Assembly: GCA_035646975.1 (NCBI GenBank)
Contig: DASROJ010000088.1
Location: 1 to 9,475, forward strand
Direction of reading: 5' to 3'
Source: DASROJ01 sp035646975
Lineage (GTDB): Bacteria > Acidobacteriota > Polarisedimenticolia > JACPZX01 > DASXTC01
Length of the DNA stretch: 9,475 nt
This document shows positions 1 to 5,442 of this stretch, in pieces. The translations under genes and the position numbers were made by a program. The notes below the pieces were generated by a model. The model was not told the origin of the DNA and did not search any database. It was given only the letters and a program-made list of their open reading frames with translations. Numbering within the stretch: position 1 is the first letter of the stretch; every line of letters begins with the position of its first letter.

Positions 1-2
1 AA

Positions 3-446
3 CCACAAGAGGCGATCGCCGGGCTGGACGCGCAAGGGGGGGATCTCACGGTGGCCTATGCGCTCGATGCGCCGAAGTTCGCGGCCCCGGGTGCCGGCAA
101 GTCGTTGCTGCTCAGCCTTCCGCTGCTGCACCCTTACGACCCGAGGAAGATTCCCGTTTCGCTGCTGCCGGTGAGCATCGATCACGACATCTCGATCGAG
201 CTGCCTGCCGGGATGGTTCCGCTGGAGTTTCCCCCCGTGTTCAGCACCGTCACCCCCGGCGCCGGGCGATACGTCCTGTACCACGACGTCGAGCGGAAGG
301 GCGGTCTCGTGCTGAAGGTGCGCCGGGAGCTGGAGATCATCGGCCCGCCATCTGCCGCCCTCGAGGAGCTTCTCGATGGCGTCTCCGCGCACGACTCACC
401 CACCTTGTCCCTGCTCGTGGCGCCGTCCAGACCCGCTTCCAGGTAA
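3..446 (+). CDS. C-terminal end of a DUF3857/transglutaminase-like protein (5' truncated)
   Basis: The frame is open from base 3, the first complete codon, to a TAA at 444-446, so this is the last 147 codons of a gene that begins outside the window. A GTG at 51 could be read as a start. However, the frame is coding-like before it (reading LDAQGGDLTVAY) and no Shine-Dalgarno sequence decides for it, so truncation is the better reading. The fragment is beta-rich. It has a run of alternating hydrophobic residues, then 'IELPAGMVPLEFPP', then a 'GRYVLYHDVERKGGLVLKVRRELEI' pattern split over several strands. This resembles the C-terminal beta domain that follows DUF3857 and transglutaminase-like domains in periplasmic proteins ('P.G' turn, then 'G.y....e..gg.l...R.l.i'). 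The catalytic part is not visible, so activity cannot be judged. The gap to the next gene is 54 nt, so co-transcription is possible but not shown. The family call is from pattern memory and is moderate. Confidence 0.55.
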   Translation, partial: PQEAIAGLDAQGGDLTVAYALDAPKFAAPGAGKSLLLSLPLLHPYDPRKIPVSLLPVSIDHDISIELPAGMVPLEFPPVFSTVTPGAGRYVLYHDVERKGGLVLKVRRELEIIGPPSAALEELLDGVSAHDSPTLSLLVAPSRPASR

Positions 447-458
447 CTGTTTTCTTCG

Positions 459-467
459 TGCTAACAT
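459..467 (+). promoter_or_regulatory. Possible extended -10 element upstream of the kdsC-like gene
   Basis: The short gap before the phosphatase gene contains TGC followed by TAACAT (462-467). This fits an extended -10 element (TGn plus a 4/6 match to TATAAT). No convincing -35 lies 16-18 nt upstream, which is expected to be tolerable only for extended -10 promoters. Transcription would begin near 474, about 27 nt before the TTG start. The local AT-rich patch (449-458) stands out in GC-rich DNA. The evidence is weak: this is a short motif, and the genes may simply be co-transcribed. Confidence 0.25.
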
Positions 468-500
468 GGCGCGGGGATTTCGAGAATCGAGGAGCCTGCC

Positions 501-1031
501 TTGCGTCTGACAGATGACGTCGCGAATCGTGCCCGCCGCGTGAAGATGATCCTGATGGACGTCGACGGCGTGCTGACCGACCGGCGCATCATCTACCAGG
601 CGCAGCTCGACGAGGCCAAGGCCTTCGACGCGCACGACGGAGTGGCCCTGAAGCTGGCGCAGCGCGCCGGCCTTCTCACCGGCATCATCACGGGTCGGTT
701 GAGCATCGCCACCAGCCGGCGGGCCCGCGAGCTCAAGATGGTGGAATTCCACCAGAAGGTCTTCACGAAGATCGAAGTGCTCGATTCCATACTCAAGGCG
801 CGGCGCCTGTCGCCCGAATCGATCTGCTTCATCGGCGACGACCTCGTCGATATTCCCGTGCTCAGGAAGGTCGGATTCGCGGCGGCCCCAGCCGACGCCA
901 GAGCCGAAGCGCAGCGTGTGGCCCATTTCGTCACCGAGTCGGAAGGGGGGCGCGGCGCAGTTCGCGATGTCGTGGATTTCATCCTGAAGGTGCAGGGGCG
1001 CTGGGCGAAGGTCGCCGGCGCCTACCTCTAG
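501..1031 (+). CDS. kdsC: KdsC-like 3-deoxy-D-manno-octulosonate 8-phosphate phosphatase (HAD family)
   Basis: This is a 176-residue C0-type HAD phosphatase, the usual length for KdsC (about 180). KdsC removes phosphate from KDO-8-P in the cytoplasm, releasing KDO for lipid A inner-core synthesis. The visible motifs are motif I 'DVDGVLTD' (nucleophile D20, acid/base D22), motif II 'ITGR' (T64), a lysine at about K90 in the position of the KdsC 'SDK' lysine, motif III/IV 'GDDLVD' (112-117, Mg2+ ligands), and the C-terminal 'GGRGAVRDVVDFIL', which matches the KdsC tail that contacts the neighbouring active site. No cap domain is present, as expected for this tetrameric subclass. The start is TTG at 501, chosen because GAGGAG (489-494) lies 6 nt upstream. 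It is followed after 18 nt by lapA and lapB, which act on LPS synthesis and so support the call. A related sugar-phosphate phosphatase of the same subclass (for example one joined to a nonulosonate pathway) remains possible. Confidence 0.8.
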   Translation: MRLTDDVANRARRVKMILMDVDGVLTDRRIIYQAQLDEAKAFDAHDGVALKLAQRAGLLTGIITGRLSIATSRRARELKMVEFHQKVFTKIEVLDSILKARRLSPESICFIGDDLVDIPVLRKVGFAAAPADARAEAQRVAHFVTESEGGRGAVRDVVDFILKVQGRWAKVAGAYL

Positions 1032-1049
1032 AGGAGCGGCCGGCAGACC

Positions 1050-1400
1050 ATGCGATTCCTCGCGCTCATCCTGATCATCGTGGTGTTTTGCGCGGCTCTG
1101 ATATTCACCTATCAGAACAAGGACCAGACCGCGACGCTCGCGTTCGGGTCGTACCGCACCGAGGCGATGCCCATCTTCATGATCATCCTGGGCGCGTTTC
1201 TCATCGGCGCCGTATTCACCAGCATCATCGGGATCATCGAAGGCATGAAAATGCGCGTGGGCAACACCCGGCTCAAGCGCAAGATCAAGAAGCTGCAGTC
1301 CGAGCTGGACAACCTGCGAAACCTGCCGCTGACCGGACCCGTCGAAGGCGACCGCTCTCCCGTGGCGCCCACCTATTCAGACGAGGACAGCGCCCTCTGA
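1050..1400 (+). CDS. lapA: LapA-domain inner-membrane protein (DUF1049)
   Basis: This is a 116-residue protein with the LapA/DUF1049 layout. A first membrane segment covers residues about 3-20, followed by the characteristic 'FTYQNKDQTATLAFG' stretch (family: 'F..QN...v.l.f'). A second hydrophobic segment covers about 39-64. A charged 'RLKRKIKKLQSELDNL' coiled-coil-like segment covers about 74-90, and the tail is acidic and Pro-rich. LapA is a small inner-membrane partner of LapB and is linked in enterobacteria to control of LPS assembly. The E. coli protein is about 100 residues, so this one has a slightly longer tail. The ATG at 1050 is preceded by GAGGAG (1031-1036), a somewhat long 13-nt spacing. 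The stop is separated from the lapB ATG by one base, the usual lapA-lapB arrangement, which strongly supports both names. Confidence 0.88.
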   Translation: MRFLALILIIVVFCAALIFTYQNKDQTATLAFGSYRTEAMPIFMIILGAFLIGAVFTSIIGIIEGMKMRVGNTRLKRKIKKLQSELDNLRNLPLTGPVEGDRSPVAPTYSDEDSAL

Positions 1401-1401
1401 G

Positions 1402-2613
1402 ATGGAGCCGCTCCTGTCGTCCTTCAACCTGACGCTCGCCGGCGCCGCCGTGGCCCTGCTGGCCGCCGGCGCGGTGGCCGGCTGGGGCGCGGCGCGGCTG
1501 TTTCGCTGGTGGAACCGCGACGAGGCCGAGATCAACGAGGATTTCGCGCGGCTCTACTCCGAGGGGATCGCGCATTTCATCGCGGGGCGGCGCGAAGAGG
1601 CGATCGAAGAGCTGACCCGCGCCGCCAGGCTGCGCACCGACGTGGTGGGCCTCTACCTGATCCTCGGCGACCTGTACCGCTCCAAGGGACTGTTCGATCG
1701 CGCGATCCGCGTGCACTCAGGTCTGCTCACCCGCCAGGAGCTCACACGCGCCGAGCGGGCGCAGGCCCACGCCAGCCTCGGGGAGGATTTCAGGACCGCC
1801 GGGCTGGTGGACAGGGCCCGTGAGTCCTACGGCAAGGCGCTCGACCTGGATTCCCGCAACCTCCAGGCGCTGCAGGCGATCTCCAGGTTCTGCATCGAGG
1901 AGCGGCAGTGGGATCGGGCCCTCGAGCTGGAAGAGCAGATCATCCGGCTCGACCGGACCCGCAAGAGCCGGCCGCTGGCCTTTATTTATAACGAGATCGG
2001 GCGTGAATTCATGCGCCAGGACAACGAGCGGCTGGCCATGCGGCACTTCCAGAAAGCCATCGCGGTTGACGATCGTACCTATCCGGCACATATCTTCCTG
2101 GGAGACCTGTACTACAAGGAAGGCAAGCTCAGAAAGGCGGTCGAGCACTGGGAGCGGGTCGTCGATCTGGAACCGCGTCACCTTCACCTGGTCTTCGACC
2201 GGCTCGAGCAGGCGTACAAGGAGCTCGAGATGGGCCGGAACCTCGAGGAGGTCTGCCGGCGCGTCGCCGAGCGGGATGAAAACGACTGGAGGGCGAGGGT
2301 CCTGCTGGCGCGCATCGAGATCGATCGCAGCGACTACGAATCGGCCTACCGGTACCTGCTGGAGGCGGCGCGCGTGTTTCCGCAGTCGCTCACCGTTCAG
2401 CAGGAGCTCTGGAAGCTGACGCTGTCGCGCGGCCTCGATCGAAGACACATCCAGAGCTATCTCGACCTGGTCAAGGGGGTCAACGAGTTCGCCGATCCGT
2501 TCATCTGCTCGACCTGCCGCTTCCGCTCGCTCGAGTACCTGTGGCGGTGCCCGCAGTGCTACGAATGGGACACGTTCATGGAGGAGCGTCCGAGGATGGA
2601 GACCTGGCAGTGA
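1402..2613 (+). CDS. lapB: LapB (YciM) TPR protein, regulator of LPS synthesis
   Basis: This 403-residue protein has all three parts of LapB. The N-terminal membrane anchor is at about residues 8-35 (Ala/Gly/Leu-rich, then 'RLFRWW'). TPR repeats run from about 45 to 340, including 'LILGDLYRSKGLFDRAIRVH', which closely matches the corresponding E. coli repeat. The C-terminal rubredoxin-like zinc ribbon has cysteines at 369, 372, 383 and 386 (CxxC-10-CxxC, the same spacing as in E. coli LapB). Known role of the family: LapB sits in the inner membrane facing the cytoplasm and brings LpxC to FtsH for degradation, under control of PbgA/YejM, so that LPS output is balanced with phospholipid. The ATG follows the lapA stop by one base. 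The only upstream GAGGA (1383-1387) is 14 nt away, so translation is probably coupled to lapA. The last codons overlap the start of the PATAN gene. Confidence 0.95.
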   Translation: MEPLLSSFNLTLAGAAVALLAAGAVAGWGAARLFRWWNRDEAEINEDFARLYSEGIAHFIAGRREEAIEELTRAARLRTDVVGLYLILGDLYRSKGLFDRAIRVHSGLLTRQELTRAERAQAHASLGEDFRTAGLVDRARESYGKALDLDSRNLQALQAISRFCIEERQWDRALELEEQIIRLDRTRKSRPLAFIYNEIGREFMRQDNERLAMRHFQKAIAVDDRTYPAHIFLGDLYYKEGKLRKAVEHWERVVDLEPRHLHLVFDRLEQAYKELEMGRNLEEVCRRVAERDENDWRARVLLARIEIDRSDYESAYRYLLEAARVFPQSLTVQQELWKLTLSRGLDRRHIQSYLDLVKGVNEFADPFICSTCRFRSLEYLWRCPQCYEWDTFMEERPRMETWQ

Positions 2614-3347
2614 CCACCGACCGGGGACCCGTCGGCCCGCTCACGCTTCCCTTCCTGATCCAGGACCTGTGCGGACGCCTCAAGACCGGCACGCTCGCCC
2701 TGAAGGATGAAACCGGCACCAAGACCCTCTACCTGGACAGCGGGCGCGTCGTCTTCGCCGCCTCCAGCGATACCAACGATCGGCTGGGACAGCTCTTTCT
2801 CCGCCGCAAGATGATCCGGCTCAAGACGCTGATGGACGCCGCCTCCACCGCGGCCGAGCAGAATCGCCGCATCGGCGCGGTGCTGGTGCAGATGAAGGCG
2901 ATCAGGCCGCAGGATCTGATCTGGGGCGTCACCGAGCAGGTGCGCCAGATGGTGGTCGGGCTGTTCCAGTGGACCCGGGGCGAATACGCCTTCAGCGAGG
3001 GAATCCTGCCGTCCGACGAGGTCATCACGCTCAAGATGCACACGGGCGATCTGATCATGAGCGGGATCAAGAGCATCGAGTCCTGGTCCCGCATCGAGGC
3101 GGCGGTGGGCGATCTCGACACGCGATACGCCGCCAGCCCGCGGCAGCAGGACCTGGCAAAGGAGCTGACGCTGTCCCTGGAGGAGTGGACGCTGCTGTCG
3201 CAATGCGAGTCCGGTGCGACCCTCGGCGAGATCGCCGAGCAATCGTCGCTGGGCGATTTCGAAGTCTGCCGGCTCATCTGGGCTTTCATGGTTGTCGGGT
3301 TGCTGGTCACCGAGCAGGGAGCAGCCGTGGCAACGGCGGCCCGCTAG
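2610..3347 (+). CDS. PATAN/DUF4388 domain protein, translationally coupled to lapB
   Basis: This is 245 residues if read from the GTG at 2610. An earlier in-frame GTG at 2541 would add 23 residues lying inside lapB, with no homology-like content. The 2610 start is preferred because GAGGA and GGAGA (2592-2602) lie 7 nt or more upstream and because it forms a GTGA overlap with the lapB stop. Residues about 11-125 match the PATAN (DUF4388) pattern: 'LPFLIQDLCGRLKTGTL.L', 'K.LYLDSGRVVFA.S', 'RLGQLFLRRKMI', 'IGAVLVQMKAI' and 'QVRQMVVGLFQW..GEYAF'. Residues about 190-235 form a small winged-helix-like segment ('EEWTLLSQCESGATLGEIAEQS...FEVCRLIWAFMVVGLL') that is usual at the C-terminus of these proteins. 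No membrane segment or catalytic residue is visible. PATAN domains are regulatory or protein-interaction modules, often found with receiver domains, but here there is no receiver. The function in this operon is unknown. Its place directly after lapB suggests an adaptor in envelope control. Confidence 0.85.
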   Translation: MTTDRGPVGPLTLPFLIQDLCGRLKTGTLALKDETGTKTLYLDSGRVVFAASSDTNDRLGQLFLRRKMIRLKTLMDAASTAAEQNRRIGAVLVQMKAIRPQDLIWGVTEQVRQMVVGLFQWTRGEYAFSEGILPSDEVITLKMHTGDLIMSGIKSIESWSRIEAAVGDLDTRYAASPRQQDLAKELTLSLEEWTLLSQCESGATLGEIAEQSSLGDFEVCRLIWAFMVVGLLVTEQGAAVATAAR

Positions 3348-3570
3348 ATCGAGCCACCGCCATCGCGCTGACGGTCGCAAGCAGGCAGCGCCAGGCCCCG
3401 GCAGTTGCACAATGCCCGCGGAAGACCGATCCTTTATTTTGAAACCGGATGCGGGCGCCGCGCATATCAGGTGTGACCGCTTCGATCCGAACATCAAGGT
3501 GGACGGAAACGACGCAGACCGCTATGGTCCTGTCGTGCGCAATGAGGGAGATTTCCCGCCCGAAGCGTTC

Positions 3571-3603
3571 AAACCGACCGAGGCCGACCGGGACGGCCGG
3601 TTT
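3571..3603. repeat. Imperfect inverted repeat just upstream of the htrA promoter
   Basis: The left arm AAACCGACCG (3571-3580) and right arm CGGCCGGTTT (3594-3603) pair over 9 of 10 positions (one A/C mismatch) around a 13-nt loop. It ends 2 nt before the putative -35 box. It could be a regulator binding site for htrA or a weak terminator stem for the upstream operon. Only three T residues follow, so efficient intrinsic termination is unlikely. The pairing is seen directly, while the role is a guess. Confidence 0.4.
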
Positions 3604-3605
3604 CC

Positions 3606-3634
3606 TTGACTGTGCCGGGAACCGATGGTAGCTT
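3606..3634 (+). promoter_or_regulatory. Candidate sigma-70 extended -10 promoter for htrA
   Basis: TTGACT at 3606-3611 (5/6 to TTGACA) is followed by exactly 17 nt and then TAGCTT at 3629-3634. A TG dinucleotide one base upstream of that hexamer (3626-3627) makes it an extended -10. The -10 hexamer itself is poor, matching T, A and the final T only. A start near 3641 would leave too short a leader for the ATG at 3649 but about 23 nt for the ATG at 3664. GGAACC at 3618-3623 resembles an ECF-type -35, but no suitable -10 sits at the right distance. Confidence 0.45.
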
Positions 3635-3663
3635 AAGGCTTTACGACGATGGAGCTGGCTGAA

Positions 3664-5346
3664 ATGTCGCAGACTGATGCCTCAACGCTCTCAAAAAAAA
3701 TCAAATTCCTCCTACTGACTTTCGTGGTCTCGGGCGCTGTCATCTTCGGCATGGTCGCCGTGGGGGGCAGGGCCGACGGGCAGGACTCCCGGACGCTGCA
3801 GGCCACCACCTCGCCGAGCCCGGCGGACGCCGGTCCCGACAGGACAGGGACGCCGTCCGGCCAAAAGGACGATCGGGTGGTGAACGCCCAGCGCACCGAT
3901 GAGCGCGAGCTCGCGCTGCCGCCCGGCAAGAAGGGGCCCGACGCCAGTCTTTATCTTCCCAACATCGCCGACATCGCGGAGCGGGCCAATCCGGCGGTGG
4001 TGAACATCCGTGCGACCGAGATCATCAGGCCCGGTTCCAAGAAGCGCCGCGCCAGCCCGCACGATCCTTTCGAGTTCTTCTTCCCGCGCCCCGACGGACG
4101 GTCGCCACACGGCGACGAGGGAGAAGGCCCCGACGACGACCAGCGCCAGGACAGCGGCGGCTCCGGGTTCATCGTGACGGAGGACGGCTACCTGCTGACC
4201 AATTTTCACGTCATCGAGGATGCCGACAAGATCGTCGTGCAGCTCGCCGATGACAACAACGAATACGAAGCCAGGGTCATCGGCACCGACCCGCAGACCG
4301 ACCTGGCGCTGCTGAAGCTCGACGCGCGCCGCAAGCTGCCCACTGTGCCGATGGGCGATTCCGAGCGGCTGCGTGTCGGCGAGTGGGTCATCGCGATCGG
4401 CAATCCGCTCGCCTATGACCATACCGTGACGGTCGGCGTGGTTTCCGCCAAAGGGCGCAAGCTCAACGGCCTGTCCCGCGACGTCTCGCTGGACAACTAC
4501 ATCCAGACAGACGCGGCCATCAACCGGGGCAATTCCGGCGGCCCGCTCCTGAACCTCAAGGGCGAGGTCATCGGCATCAACTCGGCCATCAGCGTGGCCG
4601 GCCAGGGAATCTCGTTCGCCATTCCGATCAACATGGCGCGCGATGTCATGATGCAGCTGCGCGAGAAGGGAAAGGTGTCGCGCGGCTACCTGGGCGTCAC
4701 CATCCAGGATATCCAGAGCGAGATGAGGCCTGAGGACCGCGAGGTCTTCGGGCTGGAAGGCAAGCGCGGCGCATTCATCCAATCGGTGGTGCCCGAGCTT
4801 CCCGCCGCCCGCGCCGGGATCAAACCGGGCGATGCCATTATCACCGTGGACGGTCAGCAGATCTCCGGCAGCGACGATCTGATTCGCACGATCTCCTCGA
4901 AGGCGCCCGGCGCGCAGGTGGCGCTCGGTGTCATCCGGGACGGCAAGGATCGCAAGCTGATCGCCGAGCTGGCTGACAGGCCCGATCAGGTGGCGCGCGC
5001 CAACCGCGACGAGCCGGAGGAAACGCCCGACAAGCCGACCGGCTCGGACAAGCGCCTCGGCATGACCGTGGAGGATATTTCCTCGGATGCGCGCCGCGAG
5101 TTCCGCATCAGCAGCGACGTCAATGGCGTGGTGGTGACACGCGTCTCGCAGGTGAGCGATGCCTGGGAGCGCGGCGTTCGCGAAGGCGATGTCATCGTGC
5201 AGGTCAACCGGCATCCGGTCACGTCGCTCGACGAGTACCGCGCCACCGTCCAGAAGCTCAAGCCCGGTGAAATCCTTTCGCTGTACGTGATGACACCTGG
5301 CGTGACGGCCGGCCGGTTCGTGAACCTTCGAGTCGGAGCGGAATGA
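3664..5346 (+). CDS. htrA: HtrA/DegP-family (Do) periplasmic serine protease with two PDZ domains
   Basis: The protein has 560 residues from ATG 3664, or 565 from the upstream in-frame ATG 3649. The downstream ATG is preferred because GGAG (3651-3654) lies 9 nt ahead of it and the candidate promoter would start near 3641. Residue numbers here count from 3649. An N-terminal signal anchor (about 16-40: basic 'KKIK', then a hydrophobic run) is followed by a Pro/charged linker. The protease domain (about 105-340) has the DegP-like 'DPFEFFF' loop and an acidic insert. Its catalytic triad is complete: H187 in 'TNFHVIE', D218 in 'TDLALLK' and S296 in 'GNSGGP'. PDZ1 spans about 345-450 ('GYLGVTIQ', 'AARAGIKPGDAI') and PDZ2 about 469-560 ('AWERGVREGDVIVQVN'). 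Such proteases degrade or refold damaged envelope proteins and peptides in the periplasm. The gene stands alone, with its own promoter candidate and a strong terminator. Whether it acts like DegP, DegQ or DegS cannot be told from sequence, but two PDZ domains exclude a typical DegS. Confidence 0.95.
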   Translation: MSQTDASTLSKKIKFLLLTFVVSGAVIFGMVAVGGRADGQDSRTLQATTSPSPADAGPDRTGTPSGQKDDRVVNAQRTDERELALPPGKKGPDASLYLPNIADIAERANPAVVNIRATEIIRPGSKKRRASPHDPFEFFFPRPDGRSPHGDEGEGPDDDQRQDSGGSGFIVTEDGYLLTNFHVIEDADKIVVQLADDNNEYEARVIGTDPQTDLALLKLDARRKLPTVPMGDSERLRVGEWVIAIGNPLAYDHTVTVGVVSAKGRKLNGLSRDVSLDNYIQTDAAINRGNSGGPLLNLKGEVIGINSAISVAGQGISFAIPINMARDVMMQLREKGKVSRGYLGVTIQDIQSEMRPEDREVFGLEGKRGAFIQSVVPELPAARAGIKPGDAIITVDGQQISGSDDLIRTISSKAPGAQVALGVIRDGKDRKLIAELADRPDQVARANRDEPEETPDKPTGSDKRLGMTVEDISSDARREFRISSDVNGVVVTRVSQVSDAWERGVREGDVIVQVNRHPVTSLDEYRATVQKLKPGEILSLYVMTPGVTAGRFVNLRVGAE

Positions 5347-5372
5347 TCGGCAGCTCATAGAACGCAGGAGTC

Positions 5373-5415
5373 GGGCAGGAGAAGGGCGGCCATCCTTCCT
5401 CCTGCCCTTTTTTTT
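5373..5415 (+). terminator. Strong intrinsic terminator after htrA
   Basis: The left arm is 5373-5385 (starts GGGCAGGAG) and the right arm 5394-5407 (ends CCTCCTGCCC). They form 13 base pairs, nine of them continuous from the base and then four after a single bulged C at 5398. The loop is 8 nt and a run of eight T (5408-5415) follows. It lies 27 nt after the htrA stop, as expected for its terminator. The T-run is only on the + side, so it acts in the + direction. The next start codon is only 27 nt further on. Confidence 0.92.
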
Positions 5416-5442
5416 CGCAGGCTGATTCCAGGGACCGGCCTC

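Larger units (their letters stand above)
3348..3648. other. Intergenic region between the PATAN gene and htrA
   Basis: This is 301 bases without a confident gene. I see no clear terminator for the upstream operon: no GC-rich stem is followed by a run of T. The region holds a frame of 65 codons (ATG 3412 to TGA 3607-3609) without a Shine-Dalgarno sequence. It is acidic and D/R-rich and resembles no family I know. Its codon-position GC bias, discussed in the findings, is the only support for coding. Nearer htrA there is an imperfect inverted repeat (3571-3603) and a sigma-70-type promoter candidate (3606-3634). An AT-rich patch at 3431-3443 is unexplained. Confidence 0.6.

Noticed and set aside
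396..982. Open frames on the - strand over the kdsC-like gene.
   Set aside because: They are shadows of a gene with complete HAD motifs, and their products show no domain features.
1981..1992. An AT-only patch in lapB with TATAAC, a possible internal promoter.
   Set aside because: No -35-like hexamer lies 16-18 nt upstream, and the bases code for conserved-looking TPR residues (FIYN).
2541..2609. The upstream GTG start of the PATAN gene inside lapB.
   Set aside because: The 23 extra residues are the shifted frame of the LapB zinc ribbon, and the GTG at 2610 has a proper ribosome-binding site and sits before the domain.
3386..3410. A possible sigma-54 promoter (AGGCCCC ... TTGCA) before htrA.
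   Set aside because: The GG and GC elements are 11 nt apart instead of the strict 10, and the -24 box lacks the TGGCA core.
3618..3644. A GGAACC box that could be an ECF/sigma-E -35 for htrA.
   Set aside because: No matching -10 (TCTGA or CGTC type) sits 15-17 nt downstream. The sigma-70 pair overlapping it has better spacing.
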